64,000 nucleotides of DNA from Flavimaricola marinus (GCF_900184895.1 NZ_FXZK01000001.1:1359957-1423956); one strand, 5' to 3'; positions 54,496 to 63,786 are shown, counted from the stretch's first letter. The notes: generated by a model not told the origin, from the letters alone. Program-made: numbers and translations.

Positions 54496-57400
54496 TCAGT
54501 GTTCGCCCGCTCCGCCGGAAAAGAAGACCACCGAAACTCGTCGGCCAATCTCCGGTTCATGATTGCGTGAGAGAAGCTCTGCTTCCTCGATCACCTTGGA
54601 CATCTTTTGGTGTACCTCGTCAGCATGGTGAGCGTCATTTTCAAGTTTCTGCAGAATTGCTTGAATCGCGATGTAACCCTTCGGCAGGTCCTCGTAGGCG
54701 AAGCTGTCCCGCACCTCTTGCTTGGCTTGCTCCCAGAAGGGATCGAGCAGCCTGCTCCAAGACTCACAGATCATTTCGATGGCGGGGAGGGACAGGTGCC
54801 CGAACAGCTCTTGATCGTCGTGGTTCTTGTCGCCCCGCTGGCTCATGAACTCATCGCACGCTTTCATCAAGCTTTCAACGCGTGCTGGGCGTAGGTCCCA
54901 TTCTGTAAGCACTCCAAGTTGGCCAGAGACGGTCTCAAGCGCGCTTGCCAGATCCTCCTCTGTCATCCTGGTCTGTTCCATGCCCAGGCTTCTGGTCCGC
55001 TCGTATGCTGAATCAAGGGTCTTGGCGCAGGCCAGCTGACCTCGCTCCAAAGTCAGGCCAGTCTCAGAAGGACGCAGCAGCAGCAAACGCGGAGGGAAGA
55101 AGTTGGTCGGCTTGTCGACGCCTTTCAGATGCAGCGCGGTGAAGCTCTCTCTGGCGGACAAGAAAGCTAATTCAGCGCCCCAAGTGCCTTCGATTTTTGC
55201 CTTGCTGATGAGCCCGTAGCGCTCCGGAGAGATCTTCTCTTTGGTCCGAGCTAGAACGTCGTGGAAGTTATTGTCCCGCAGGCGCCTGGCTGATCCGAGG
55301 TATCTCGTCACGCTTTCCAGGATTACTTCAGTGTCGTCCGAGCCAACCTCCTGCACAGCATCGATCAGTTCTTCGCCTGCAAGTGTTCGATAGTTCTCGA
55401 TGCGGTTGGTTACCTTCTCGTCCGATGCAAACTGACCGACCGGAATATCGACAAGGTGGTAGTTCACGATCCCAAATTGACTGTCGATTCGGTCGATGCG
55501 CCCCAATCCCTGGATGAGTTCTTTGAGGTTTGACGTTACCCCAAGCAGAACAAGCGTATCGGCTGACTGTAGGTTGATACCCTCAGCCATTTTATAGGTT
55601 AGGAAGACCGATGCTGGCCCTTCCGGGGCGTTCTTCCCGCCAGGACGAAAGTAGGACTCTACGGACTTGCCGTGCGTGATCCGTCGAAAGCCATCCGGTC
55701 CGTTGCCAAAGATGGCCTTCACTGCCCTCTCATCACCCTTCGTCTGGTTGCCAACAACGAAGTTCGTGTGGTGACCGCGGCGTGACAGCGCTTCAGCGAA
55801 GATTTCGAGTGTGTCTGTGCGCTCTGCGAGGAAGACAACCCGGTCCATCTGTTGCTGGATGCGGTGGCAGGCTTCGTACCGCTTTTCGTCAACCTCGCGT
55901 AGCGAACGCGAGTTGAGCTTTTGGGCTAGAGCGTCACACTTCTCGGGTGCCGCCAGCGTGTCGACGCCAAGCAGACCGAACATGTCGGACTGACCTGGGT
56001 GCGGCGCTCTATGCCCCTTCTTGGAGCCTTGCTCAAATTCCCGCAGCCACTTTCCTATAACGCCGTGAGACATCTCCCAAGCTGCCTGCGCTGCGTTCAC
56101 TCGAAGTATGTTCAGTAGGTTGCGGATATGGAGCTGATCCTGAGTACTTTGCTGCGTCTTGACGTGGCCGAAACGACTTTTCTCTACTGCCGTAACCCGC
56201 CCGCCGGGCGCGAGGTCATTGCAGAGTGCCACGATTTCGTCGAGGCGTGCCTTCTGAGGTTTCGTGAGCTTCAGCGTTTTGGGTCGTCCATGATTGGCAA
56301 GCTTGGGGTAGCCATGCTTGGAGCGATCCTCGTCCTCACCAATGCATCGGCGCTGGCGGCGCGCCAAAAAAGGCGAAATCAGCTCAGAGAGTTCCGTGCG
56401 AGCCTGCCGTGAAAGAGCGGTTTCCGGTTCGGATAGGACAGCAAGTGGTGCCTTCTGATCGAAAATATCAGGCGAACTTTGCATTTCGCGTTCGAACAGC
56501 TCACCCATGGCCTGGATGTAGTCTGGGGTCATGAAGATGGAGGCACGCTTTTCCTGCATATGGGTAAGCCAGTCGACGTCACGATTGCCCAGCAGCGTGG
56601 CAGACAAGCAGACATTCCAGCTTGGTGGTGCGAGCTCGACCGCTGCAGCCATCTGGGATGCCTGTTCGAAGCCGGGCGTAACCGTATGGCTTTCGTCGAT
56701 GATAAGTATACCGAACTGATCGAGTCTCAGACCGGTCTCGTTGTCGTCGCCAGCTCCTCTCAGGCGCTTCTTCGAAAGACTGGTGTTTGGTATGGCCTCC
56801 AAAGAGTTCGTGGAGTGCTTTTCCCAACTCGGGATAACCTTCGGCGGCGCGATGACAGCCGCGTTCTTCCTGGCGACTCCGTGAACGGGAGAGCGTGGGA
56901 TGACTCGAGAAAAGGTTTCCGACAAGGCCTCGGCGAGGTGGCATCCGATCTCGGTTTTACCCGAGCCTGTAGGTGCTTCTACGAAGGCGATACCGTTATC
57001 GTATGTGATAGAGCAGGCCTCGTAAGTCAGCTCCTGTTGATATTCATAAAGGGTGTGACCGGTGATCTCTCGACGACGGCCTGTAAGCCAGGGTTCAAAG
57101 CCCTTCTGCTCCGCGATTATGCGCGCCATGGCGTCTTCGGCGGTGGCGGGCTTTATCAGCTTGTCGAGGATCTCTAGCGCTTCTGCAGTCCAGTCGGTCG
57201 AAACGTCCCAAATCTGCTCAGCCGCCCTGGTACGCTCAAGCTGAAGCTGATGCGATCCAGCGTCGAGCCCATCTGCATACTCAATATTGCTGTAGAGCCC
57301 TGAGCGAGAGAAGTTCGCCGAGCCCGTCACCGCGCCTATTGGCGAACTCAAAATCTTGGAATGCATCCGTCGATCCCCGCTGATCCCCAATCGGGTCTGG

Positions 57401-57864
57401 GCTAACACAGGGTCAAAGACGCGAAGCTCAATCTTGCGAGTTTGGATCGCCCGCTTTGCAAGCACTGCGAGCAGGTCATCGTCGTCCTCGACCTGCAGGC
57501 CGGACTTCTCCAGCCAATAGAGCTTCATTTCTTCAGTCACAGGTCTCGGCTCTGCCAACCGTCGAGAGTTCCCCGTATCGATGCCGAATGATATCCGAAT
57601 GCGAATGTCTGGGTCTGTGTCAGGGTCTTTTAGCTCCTTGACCTCTTTCATCAGGACGGCGAGCGAAGAAAGGAAGTCTTGATAGCCAGTCACGATCAGG
57701 CAGTCGCCAGACGTGATGTGCGGCCGGTAGAGGTCAATGACAGGCCGGTCGATATTGGTCCCGACCTTGGGCGCAGCCGCGAGGTCGGTCTCGGCCAATT
57801 GGGTGGCCTTAGGTTTGTCAATGTTCTGTGGCTTTGGACGGAGCCAATTCGGAAGCGAAAACAA
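54496..57864 (-). CDS. SF2 helicase with N-terminal phospholipase D-like domain
   Basis: A 1122-residue protein. The N-terminal 200 residues include a PLD nuclease half-site (RMHSKILSSPIGAVTGSAN, an H-x-K then N pattern). The helicase follows with Walker A EAPTGSGKTEIG, motif II LIIDESHTV, motif III LSAT and motif VI IQGLGRIDRIDSQ, and a helical C-terminus. PLD-SF2 fusions occur in defence islands as nucleases that translocate on invading DNA. The start appears to be TTG at 57862-57864 right after an in-frame stop; no good alternative exists near it. A fossil of the same gene lies outside the island at 59660-59880. Confidence 0.82.
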   Translation of the reverse strand: MFSLPNWLRPKPQNIDKPKATQLAETDLAAAPKVGTNIDRPVIDLYRPHITSGDCLIVTGYQDFLSSLAVLMKEVKELKDPDTDPDIRIRISFGIDTGNSRRLAEPRPVTEEMKLYWLEKSGLQVEDDDDLLAVLAKRAIQTRKIELRVFDPVLAQTRLGISGDRRMHSKILSSPIGAVTGSANFSRSGLYSNIEYADGLDAGSHQLQLERTRAAEQIWDVSTDWTAEALEILDKLIKPATAEDAMARIIAEQKGFEPWLTGRRREITGHTLYEYQQELTYEACSITYDNGIAFVEAPTGSGKTEIGCHLAEALSETFSRVIPRSPVHGVARKNAAVIAPPKVIPSWEKHSTNSLEAIPNTSLSKKRLRGAGDDNETGLRLDQFGILIIDESHTVTPGFEQASQMAAAVELAPPSWNVCLSATLLGNRDVDWLTHMQEKRASIFMTPDYIQAMGELFEREMQSSPDIFDQKAPLAVLSEPETALSRQARTELSELISPFLARRQRRCIGEDEDRSKHGYPKLANHGRPKTLKLTKPQKARLDEIVALCNDLAPGGRVTAVEKSRFGHVKTQQSTQDQLHIRNLLNILRVNAAQAAWEMSHGVIGKWLREFEQGSKKGHRAPHPGQSDMFGLLGVDTLAAPEKCDALAQKLNSRSLREVDEKRYEACHRIQQQMDRVVFLAERTDTLEIFAEALSRRGHHTNFVVGNQTKGDERAVKAIFGNGPDGFRRITHGKSVESYFRPGGKNAPEGPASVFLTYKMAEGINLQSADTLVLLGVTSNLKELIQGLGRIDRIDSQFGIVNYHLVDIPVGQFASDEKVTNRIENYRTLAGEELIDAVQEVGSDDTEVILESVTRYLGSARRLRDNNFHDVLARTKEKISPERYGLISKAKIEGTWGAELAFLSARESFTALHLKGVDKPTNFFPPRLLLLRPSETGLTLERGQLACAKTLDSAYERTRSLGMEQTRMTEEDLASALETVSGQLGVLTEWDLRPARVESLMKACDEFMSQRGDKNHDDQELFGHLSLPAIEMICESWSRLLDPFWEQAKQEVRDSFAYEDLPKGYIAIQAILQKLENDAHHADEVHQKMSKVIEEAELLSRNHEPEIGRRVSVVFFSGGAGEH

Positions 57865-58357
57865 TAGCTAATACCATGGAAAGCGGGTTGCTTAGACTAT
57901 GGATGTTCTTTCTAGCCTTGGGCAATGAATCTTTTCGGTCAGCCTAGTGTCGAGCCACTGCTTTCTGCATTCATTCCCCGAGGCCAAGTTAGCTGGCGAG
58001 AGAGGGTGGACCGGGAGCGGCCTACCGCCTCCCAACAGCACGGCCCGTGCTTGGGGTGGGGTGTGCCGGGTTTGACCGGTTTGCCGGGTTTACTGGCCTT
58101 GGCCCCAACCAACTTTGCATGCCGCAGCTAGCCTGTTGTTTCAGCACGCCGACCCTGGGTTCCAACATCCGGAAGCGGCGGCAGGGTTGGACGCGGCGGT
58201 CCCTACTAGTAGGGGATTAGTAGGGGATGTACGTCAAACGTTCTCCAACTTCATCCAGCGTCTTCCAAGACCGGGACGAAAAATAGTCAATTGATTATAG
58301 TACGTTATCAAACTCCAGGTGGCCTGGTCCGGTCACGTCCAAGATATGGACGGCAAA
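57865..58357. promoter_or_regulatory. Right-end non-coding region with repeats
   Basis: No gene is visible. It includes the G-rich motif copy C at 58052-58110 and, near the att site, the palindrome CCCTACTAGTAGGG at 58201-58214 overlapping a perfect tandem 11-bp repeat TAGTAGGGGAT (58207-58217 and 58218-58228). The latter fits integrase arm-type sites. Confidence 0.5.
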
Positions 58358-58403
58358 ATTCGTAATGATGGGGTCGGGGGTTCGAGTCCCTTCAGCGGCA
58401 CCA
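58358..58403 (+). repeat. attR-side copy of the attachment site
   Basis: Perfect 46-base copy of the tRNA-Thr 3' portion. The bases before it do not complete a tRNA, so this is the displaced copy at the far junction of the island. Confidence 0.93.
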
Positions 58404-58554
58404 GTTCTTCAAGACAAACCATAGAGTTGGTTTGAGAGTCGGTTCGCACCAGTTCAATATAAGGTGTCCGAGAGCGCGTGACTTTAGATCCACGGTCAGG
58501 ACTCATTGAATTTCGCTTGGCAGTGTGTTTGAGCGTTTGAAAAACGAGCGGTGA

Positions 58555-59420
58555 CATCTCTGATCTCTTCTGGCTGAACGATGCGCGGATGGTCCGTTTG
58601 GAGCCCTAATTACAAAATTCCACGGCGAGCCTCGCGCAGATGGTGGTCGGGTTCCAAATGCGATTGTCTTCACCAATTGCGATGGCTTGCGGTGGCGGGA
58701 TGCCCTCAGGGAATACGACTCGCACAAGGCAAGCTACAACCACGGGACGCGTTGGAGGTGAGCGGCAATCGCCACTGGGTCGAGTGCATCCACGAACAGG
58801 GCATCTTCGCTCAGATGATGTCCGACTTGGCGGCGGATCACGCCGAGAAGCAAACGGTCTTGGTCGACGCGACCTACCTGAAGGTAAATCGTGCGGCGTC
58901 CAGTTTGACCGTCAAAGGGAAGGCGTGAGCGCTTGATTGGCCGCACCAAGAACGGCCCGACCATGAGACTGCACGCCATCTGTGACAGTTGAGCCTTGTC
59001 GCGCCATTGGTCCGAGCGACAATGGCGAATGTCGCCCACTCAGCTCCTTCGTCACCGCCAGACGGGTCAGCGACGACATCCGCGCGACGGCCAAGTTGAG
59101 CAGCCGGCAAAGGGTCGACTGGCGGCTCGGGGATCGCGGCTACGATTCAATTCGGTTCCGAGGTGCGTTAAAGGACAAAGTGATGCGCGCCGATCAGGGC
59201 AGATTTGATCCACTGGATCAAATATGACTGCCCCTCAACCCCGGACGAAGGCAGCAAAGGACGCCCGTCAAATACGACAAGCGGCGATACAAGCGGCGCA
59301 ACCGCATTGAGATCGTGTTCGCTAGGTTGAGGGACTGGCGGCACGTGGGAACTCGGTACGACAGGTGCCCGAAGGTGTTATTGTCCACCACCATACCCAC
59401 CGCCAACGCTATTTATGGGC
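58555..59420 (+). pseudogene. Degraded IS5-family transposase
   Basis: Fragments of one transposase occur in order across changing frames: SDLFWLNDARMVRLEP, RVHPRTGHLR-type and VLVDATYLKVNRAASSL, RRVSDDIRATAKLSSRQRVDW, LGDRGYDSIRFRGALKDK, then KYDKRRYKRRNRIEIVFARL and VGTRYDRCPKVLLS. Several stops and frameshifts make it inactive. It is the same general type as the partial gene at 63787-64000. Confidence 0.8.
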
Positions 59421-59659
59421 CACGCATCCTGAGCGAAATTCAAATCGGGCAAGTTGTACGTGTGAGCGGACTAGGCCGCGCTGTTGCTAGTTGCTTCATC
59501 GAAATGCTTTGACGCAACCTTCCACTATATGGGCAGCACATTCTCGAGTTGCGACCTTCATTACCGAAAGCAGAATATAGTCTCGTCTCTTTACGATAAA
59601 TTGCGTAGATTGTTGATAAAATTGTTGCGGTGCAGGATGGGAGAAAAGCGGAATAATAC

Positions 59660-59880
59660 CTTTGTGGCGAGAGCTCGACTGCTACGGCTATTTTCGAGGC
59701 CTAATCGAACCCGGGAGTAGCAGTACGGCGCGTCGTCGACGATGATTATTCCGAACTGGCCGAGTCTTTGTTCGGTCTCCTTGTATTAGCCGTTGCTTTT
59801 GACGTTCCTTTTGAGAAATTGTGTTTGACAGCGCTCCAAGAAAGTACGTGGAGTGTCTACCATTTGGGGATGACCCTCGC
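59660..59880 (-). pseudogene. Fossil fragment of a PLD-SF2 helicase gene
   Basis: The DNA aligns by eye with the helicase gene of the island (about 56620-56850), for example tcgtcgaYgat..tatWccgaactg and ctccaaR.a.gt.cgtggagtg, with many substitutions and small indels. On the minus strand RHSTYFLGALSNT corresponds to KHSTNSLEAIPNT. Both flanking stretches (59421-59659 and 59881-60042) show no gene. It is a relic of an earlier related element outside the present att site. Confidence 0.7.
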
Positions 59881-60042
59881 TGCGGTACAGCATCGCGGGG
59901 TCAGTGATTTCACAATGTGAGACACATCGCTGCCGTCGGTGCACTTGGTTCAAACGGCCGCCCTTTACCTCGTTCGCTCTCCACCAGCCCCGCGCCGACG
60001 AGCATTCGACCACCAGACAGAGCACATCTGTTTGGCGATTGG

Positions 60043-60939
60043 TTACTTCAAAACAGTAGAGAACCCGTCAGGCCCGGCCAGAAAATCAAGGAAGCTTCTG
60101 ACCTTCGCAGGCAGATAGCTGCGATCGGCATAGATGGCCTGAATGTGCAATTTCGGCCAGGCGATCTTGGGCAAAACGGTTTCAAGTCGACCCTCCCGTA
60201 TGTCGTTCTGGGCCGACCAGTTTGGAAGCATGGCAAAGCCCATGCCAGCGACGGCCGCTTGGTGAAGAATGCTTTCGTTTGAGCTCACCAAAACCGGCCG
60301 GAGCTTGAGATCGACGCCGTTTTCGCCACCGAACCTGATGCGCCCGTCCGCTGCGACCTGTGAATAGGCCAGGATCGGGGCGTCGATCAGATCGTCCGGC
60401 GTCTCGGGGCGGCCAAAGCCGTCGAGAAACGCGGGCGCAGCCACCATTTGGAACGTGACCTCCGCCAGCTTTCGCGCGATCAGACCTTCGTCCAACTTGA
60501 ACGCGACGCGCAGCGCCAGATCGATGCCTTCTTCGACCATGTTTATCTTGCGGCCGCTCAGGTCGATATCAAACGCCACATGCGGGTTTTGCCGATGATA
60601 GGCGGTCAGAATTTTCGCAAAGGCCGGATTGGACATCCAGACAGGCATCGACATCCTTAATGTCCCACGCGGCGACAGGCTGTCCGTGGTCAATTGCGCT
60701 TCGGCCTCGGCCAGCCCGTCGAGCAAAGGGCGGATCGTCTGCAGGTACTGAGCGCCCGCCTCGGTCAGACTCACGTTGCGGCTGTTGCGATTGAGCAGGC
60801 GGGCGCCGACGCGCGCTTCGACATGCTTGACGTGTTTGCTCGTCATCGCAGGCGAAAGACCAAGCCGCTCGGCTACGGCCGAAAAGTTCTTTTGTTCCGC
60901 GACTTCGGCAAAGACGCGCAGGCTCAGAAGCGTATCCAT
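60043..60939 (-). CDS. LysR-type transcriptional regulator
   Basis: A 298-residue LysR regulator. The DNA-binding helix-turn-helix is in VAEQKNFSAVAERLGLSPAM; the effector domain begins around GTLRMSMPVWMSNPAF and includes NMVEEGIDLALRVAF, the pattern of the large CrgA/AaeR/DmlR-like group. The ATG at 60937-60939 gives MDTLLSLRVFAEV. It is divergent from doxX across about 117 bases and probably controls the oxidoreductase cluster at 61057-63633. Effector unknown. Confidence 0.9.
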   Translation of the reverse strand: MDTLLSLRVFAEVAEQKNFSAVAERLGLSPAMTSKHVKHVEARVGARLLNRNSRNVSLTEAGAQYLQTIRPLLDGLAEAEAQLTTDSLSPRGTLRMSMPVWMSNPAFAKILTAYHRQNPHVAFDIDLSGRKINMVEEGIDLALRVAFKLDEGLIARKLAEVTFQMVAAPAFLDGFGRPETPDDLIDAPILAYSQVAADGRIRFGGENGVDLKLRPVLVSSNESILHQAAVAGMGFAMLPNWSAQNDIREGRLETVLPKIAWPKLHIQAIYADRSYLPAKVRSFLDFLAGPDGFSTVLK

Positions 60940-61056
60940 TATCAACTCACAGTAAATGCTGGATCAAAAAATAGCCTAATGATGCGGCCATGGGGAAGGT
61001 TTATTCATCCCCTCAGCAAAACACGCTCCCGTAGCATTTTTATGAAAGAGACCGAC

Positions 61057-61485
61057 ATGACGACGATTGACACGAACCCCGTTCAAACCAGCAAGGGGTG
61101 GACCATCGGCCTTTGGGTCGCTCAGGCCCTGCTCGCCGCGATGTTCCTGATGGCCGGATCGACGAAGCTGACCTCCGGCTCAGCCGAATTGGTGGCGATG
61201 GGGATGGGCTGGGCCGAAAACGCGCCCTTCCTTCTGATCAAATTCATTGGATTAGCCGAGGTCGCAGGCGCGCTCGGCCTGATCCTGCCATCCGCGACAC
61301 GCATCATGCCACAGCTGACGAAACTGGCCGCAGCCGGTCTTGCCGTCATCATGGTTTTGGCAGCCGGCCTGCACATCACCCGCGGCGAGTTCGAAGTGGT
61401 GCCTGTGAACGTGATCCTGTTTGCGCTGGCCGCCTTCGTGATCTGGGGGCGCACAAACAAGGCCCCGATCGCGGCACGCGCCTAA
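61057..61485 (+). CDS. DoxX family membrane protein
   Basis: A 142-residue integral membrane protein with four helices (IGLWVAQALLAAMFLMAG, LLIKFIGLAEVAGALGLIL, LAAAGLAVIMVLAAGLHI, VNVILFALAAFVIWG). The GSTKLTSG motif after helix 1 and the LAEVAGALGL motif are typical of DoxX-like proteins linked to redox balance and quinone or thiosulfate metabolism. Starts at 61042 and 61057 are both possible; the second is closer to a purine-rich site. It heads a plus-strand cluster. Confidence 0.88.
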   Translation: MTTIDTNPVQTSKGWTIGLWVAQALLAAMFLMAGSTKLTSGSAELVAMGMGWAENAPFLLIKFIGLAEVAGALGLILPSATRIMPQLTKLAAAGLAVIMVLAAGLHITRGEFEVVPVNVILFALAAFVIWGRTNKAPIAARA

Positions 61486-61552
61486 AGCGTCCTAACTCGC
61501 GGCCCGGTTTCTCCCACCGGGTCGCCCTTTTTCTTCAGCAGGTTGCCTTCCG

Positions 61553-62440
61553 ATGCTCAAATCCGTGGCTGTCGCCGATACGACTATCTCCGCGCAACGT
61601 GACCGCCTGTCCTGGGGGGTGGTCGAACTTCAGGTCACCGACCTCGATCGGGCGGTTGCCTTCTGGACCTCGGCCCTCGGGCTGATCGTTCGCGATACCG
61701 CAGCACCCGGAGTCGCGTTGGGAACGAGGGTTCGGACGCTGATCGTCCTTCATCCCGGCGCCGTCGTCCCTGTCAAAGCGCCCTTTACCGGCATGTATCA
61801 CCTCGCCATCGGCATGCGCAGCCAAGCCGAATTCTCGCGCCTGCTCGCGCGTTTGATCCAAAGGAATGTGCCGGTCGCGCCGACGGATCATTTGATGGCG
61901 AAATCGCTCTATCTCCATGATCCCGACGGGCTGGAAATCGAAATCACCCTCGAGACCCCTGAACGGTTCTCGCATTTCGGCGATATGAGCCGTGGCCCTA
62001 GACTGTATGACGTCGACGGCATTGTCCATTCAGGACGCGGGCCGCTCGACGTGAGGGCCGAGCTGTCACACGCCGCGGGCGCCGACCCGATGGCACCGAT
62101 GGCGGGCGACGGCTACGTCGCGCATCTGCACTTCAAAGTGGCGGCCCTAGAGCCTGCCCTGAACTGGTTCGAAACCCTCGGATTCGAGCGCCACCTGACG
62201 CTGGACGGCTGGGGCTTTGCCGATATGGGCGCAGGCGCGCCCAACACGCACCGTTTGGCCATGAACACCTGGGCCGGGCCGAACCGGCCGCCCATGCCGC
62301 AGGATATGGCCGGGTTGGTGCATTACGAACTGATCGCCCACGGCGATCTCGCAGCCACACCCCATCTGCGCCAGGACGGCGATGTCCGACGCGGCACCGA
62401 TCCCGCGGGTGTCGCCGTCACCCTGCGCACGGACATATAG
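61553..62440 (+). CDS. VOC family protein, CatE-like ring-cleavage dioxygenase/glyoxalase
   Basis: A 295-residue protein with two vicinal-oxygen-chelate domains. The first reads VVELQVTDLDRAVAFWTSALGL, then MYHLAIGM and LYLHDPDGLEIEI; the second has VAHLHFKV...ALNWFETLGF and LVHYELIA. Histidines and glutamate are placed to bind a metal. The closest pattern is CatE-type catechol-2,3-dioxygenase/glyoxalase-fold proteins that act on quinones or aromatics. It follows doxX by 67 bases. Confidence 0.85.
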   Translation: MLKSVAVADTTISAQRDRLSWGVVELQVTDLDRAVAFWTSALGLIVRDTAAPGVALGTRVRTLIVLHPGAVVPVKAPFTGMYHLAIGMRSQAEFSRLLARLIQRNVPVAPTDHLMAKSLYLHDPDGLEIEITLETPERFSHFGDMSRGPRLYDVDGIVHSGRGPLDVRAELSHAAGADPMAPMAGDGYVAHLHFKVAALEPALNWFETLGFERHLTLDGWGFADMGAGAPNTHRLAMNTWAGPNRPPMPQDMAGLVHYELIAHGDLAATPHLRQDGDVRRGTDPAGVAVTLRTDI

Positions 62441-62449
62441 GAGCCTCCA

Positions 62450-62950
62450 ATGAGCACTACTCCCACAGCATACCGCCCTGCTCAGATCATTCTGCATTGG
62501 GTGGTTTTCGGAGCCATCTGGGTGCAGTGGCTTTTCAACGAGCCGATGAAACGCACCATCGAAGCCATGCAGACAAACGCCACGCCGGCCGGCAATGACA
62601 TGACGATGGCGTTGGTTCACGTGAGCTTTGGCTCGATCATCTTTCTTGCTGTGCTGGCACGGCTTTACCTCCGGTATCGCTACGGTGCGCCGGGGCACGC
62701 TCCCGGAACATCCGCCGCTCAGGCCAAGGTCGCCACGGTGGTGCACTGGTCGCTCTATGCCACGCTGATCGGCATGGTGATCACCGGCGGCATGACATGG
62801 AACGGTGTCGCGGATCTGGGCTATGTGCACTGGCTTTTGAACATCGTGCTCTTCGCCCTGATCACGGCCCACGCCGCCGCCGCCATCTTCAACCAGTTCG
62901 TGCGAAAGGACGGCACGCTGCGAAGGATGATCCCCGCTCGCGCCAAGTGA
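62450..62950 (+). CDS. Cytochrome b561-family protein
   Basis: A 166-residue four-helix diheme membrane protein. Histidines lie in helix positions seen as ILHWVVFG, LVHVSFGSIIFL, VVHWSLYATLIGM and HAAAAIFNQFV, the usual b561 pattern for heme ligation. Such proteins move electrons from quinol or ascorbate-like donors. The ATG is nine bases after the upstream stop, so the genes are coupled; an MsrQ-like gene follows. Confidence 0.9.
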   Translation: MSTTPTAYRPAQIILHWVVFGAIWVQWLFNEPMKRTIEAMQTNATPAGNDMTMALVHVSFGSIIFLAVLARLYLRYRYGAPGHAPGTSAAQAKVATVVHWSLYATLIGMVITGGMTWNGVADLGYVHWLLNIVLFALITAHAAAAIFNQFVRKDGTLRRMIPARAK

Positions 62951-63027
62951 CGGAACGTGCCCGGGCCGCCGTGACGACAGGCGGCCCGGGCAGGTCGGCC
63001 ACCGAAACAATCAAACCGGATATCGAA

Positions 63028-63633
63028 ATGCAGCGTTTCTTCACCCTCACCTCACCTTACCTGACATGGCTGGTGCTGGCCTCCCTCGGGATCATGATGA
63101 CCGTCACCGCCCTGACGTCCACGGACCCCCGGGTCTTTCATCAGCTTGTGCACCCATCCGGTGAAACATCGGCAAGGCTGCTGATCGTCGCGATGATGGC
63201 GACGCCCCTGTCCATGCTGCTGAAAGGATGGCGAGGACCGCAATGGCTGAAACGCAACCGTCGCTATCTGGGCGTGGCGTCGTTCGGCTATGCGCTGCTG
63301 CACACGATCTTCTATCTGCTGGACAAGGCGTCGCTGAGCACCGTGGTCGATGAACTGCCGCGCTTCTATATCTGGACCGGCTGGATCGCGTTCATCATCT
63401 TCGTGCCGCTGGCGCTGACATCCATGGACTACTTCGTGCGCAAAATGGGCACGTGGTGGAAGTGGCTGCAACGTTGGACCTATGCCGCCGCCGTGCTGAC
63501 CTTGGCCCATTGGGCAGCTCTGCATGATTGGAACGGAGCGGCGCCCGCCCTTGTCCACTTTGGCCCGCTGATCGCGCTCGAGGCTTACCGCGTCTGGTAC
63601 TGGTATCTGCGGCCACGGCCCGCAGCGGCCTAG
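63028..63633 (+). CDS. MsrQ-like heme-binding membrane protein
   Basis: A 201-residue integral membrane protein of the ferric-reductase-like transmembrane family with about six helices. Histidine pairs in ALLHTIFYLLD and LTLAHWAALHDW likely bind heme b, and the architecture resembles MsrQ (YedZ), which feeds electrons to the periplasmic methionine sulfoxide reductase MsrP. No msrP gene is present in the window. The ATG at 63028 gives normal length; an upstream GTG at 62947 would add an implausible tail. It closes the oxidoreductase cluster. Confidence 0.8.
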   Translation: MQRFFTLTSPYLTWLVLASLGIMMTVTALTSTDPRVFHQLVHPSGETSARLLIVAMMATPLSMLLKGWRGPQWLKRNRRYLGVASFGYALLHTIFYLLDKASLSTVVDELPRFYIWTGWIAFIIFVPLALTSMDYFVRKMGTWWKWLQRWTYAAAVLTLAHWAALHDWNGAAPALVHFGPLIALEAYRVWYWYLRPRPAAA

Positions 63634-63786
63634 CGACGGCCTGAACGTCGTGGATAACGGCGCCGCGCGGACATTCGGCGTCAGTTGAGAATTTCATCGC
63701 GACGCCGACATCGCGGATCGCAGCCATGCGCACTTGCCCGAGGGTTGTTCGGTAATGGGCCGTCTAGGGCTCAGGCTCATTGATCT

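Larger units (their letters stand above)
27420..58403. mobile_element. tRNA-Thr-integrated genomic island, about 31 kb
   Basis: Bounded by the 46-bp direct repeats at 27420-27465 and 58358-58403. It carries a tyrosine integrase, an AlpA-like regulator, a primase-helicase, an insertion sequence, several nuclease/helicase systems and many unassigned small genes, with coding sequence visibly lower in GC and less regular than the flanking core. The integrase is about 13 kb from the right end and 16 kb from the left, unlike simple P4-type islands, where it adjoins one end. This suggests a composite or rearranged element. Confidence 0.9.

Noticed and set aside
56479..57177. Plus-strand frame opposite the PLD-helicase
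   Set aside because: Antisense to conserved helicase motifs; no ribosome site or family pattern.
27420..58403. CRISPR array in the island
   Set aside because: No regularly spaced short repeats with unique spacers and no cas genes were seen.
60694..61056. Upstream extension of the doxX frame
   Set aside because: It overlaps the LysR gene on the other strand and has no membrane or family feature; doxX starts at 61057 or 61042.
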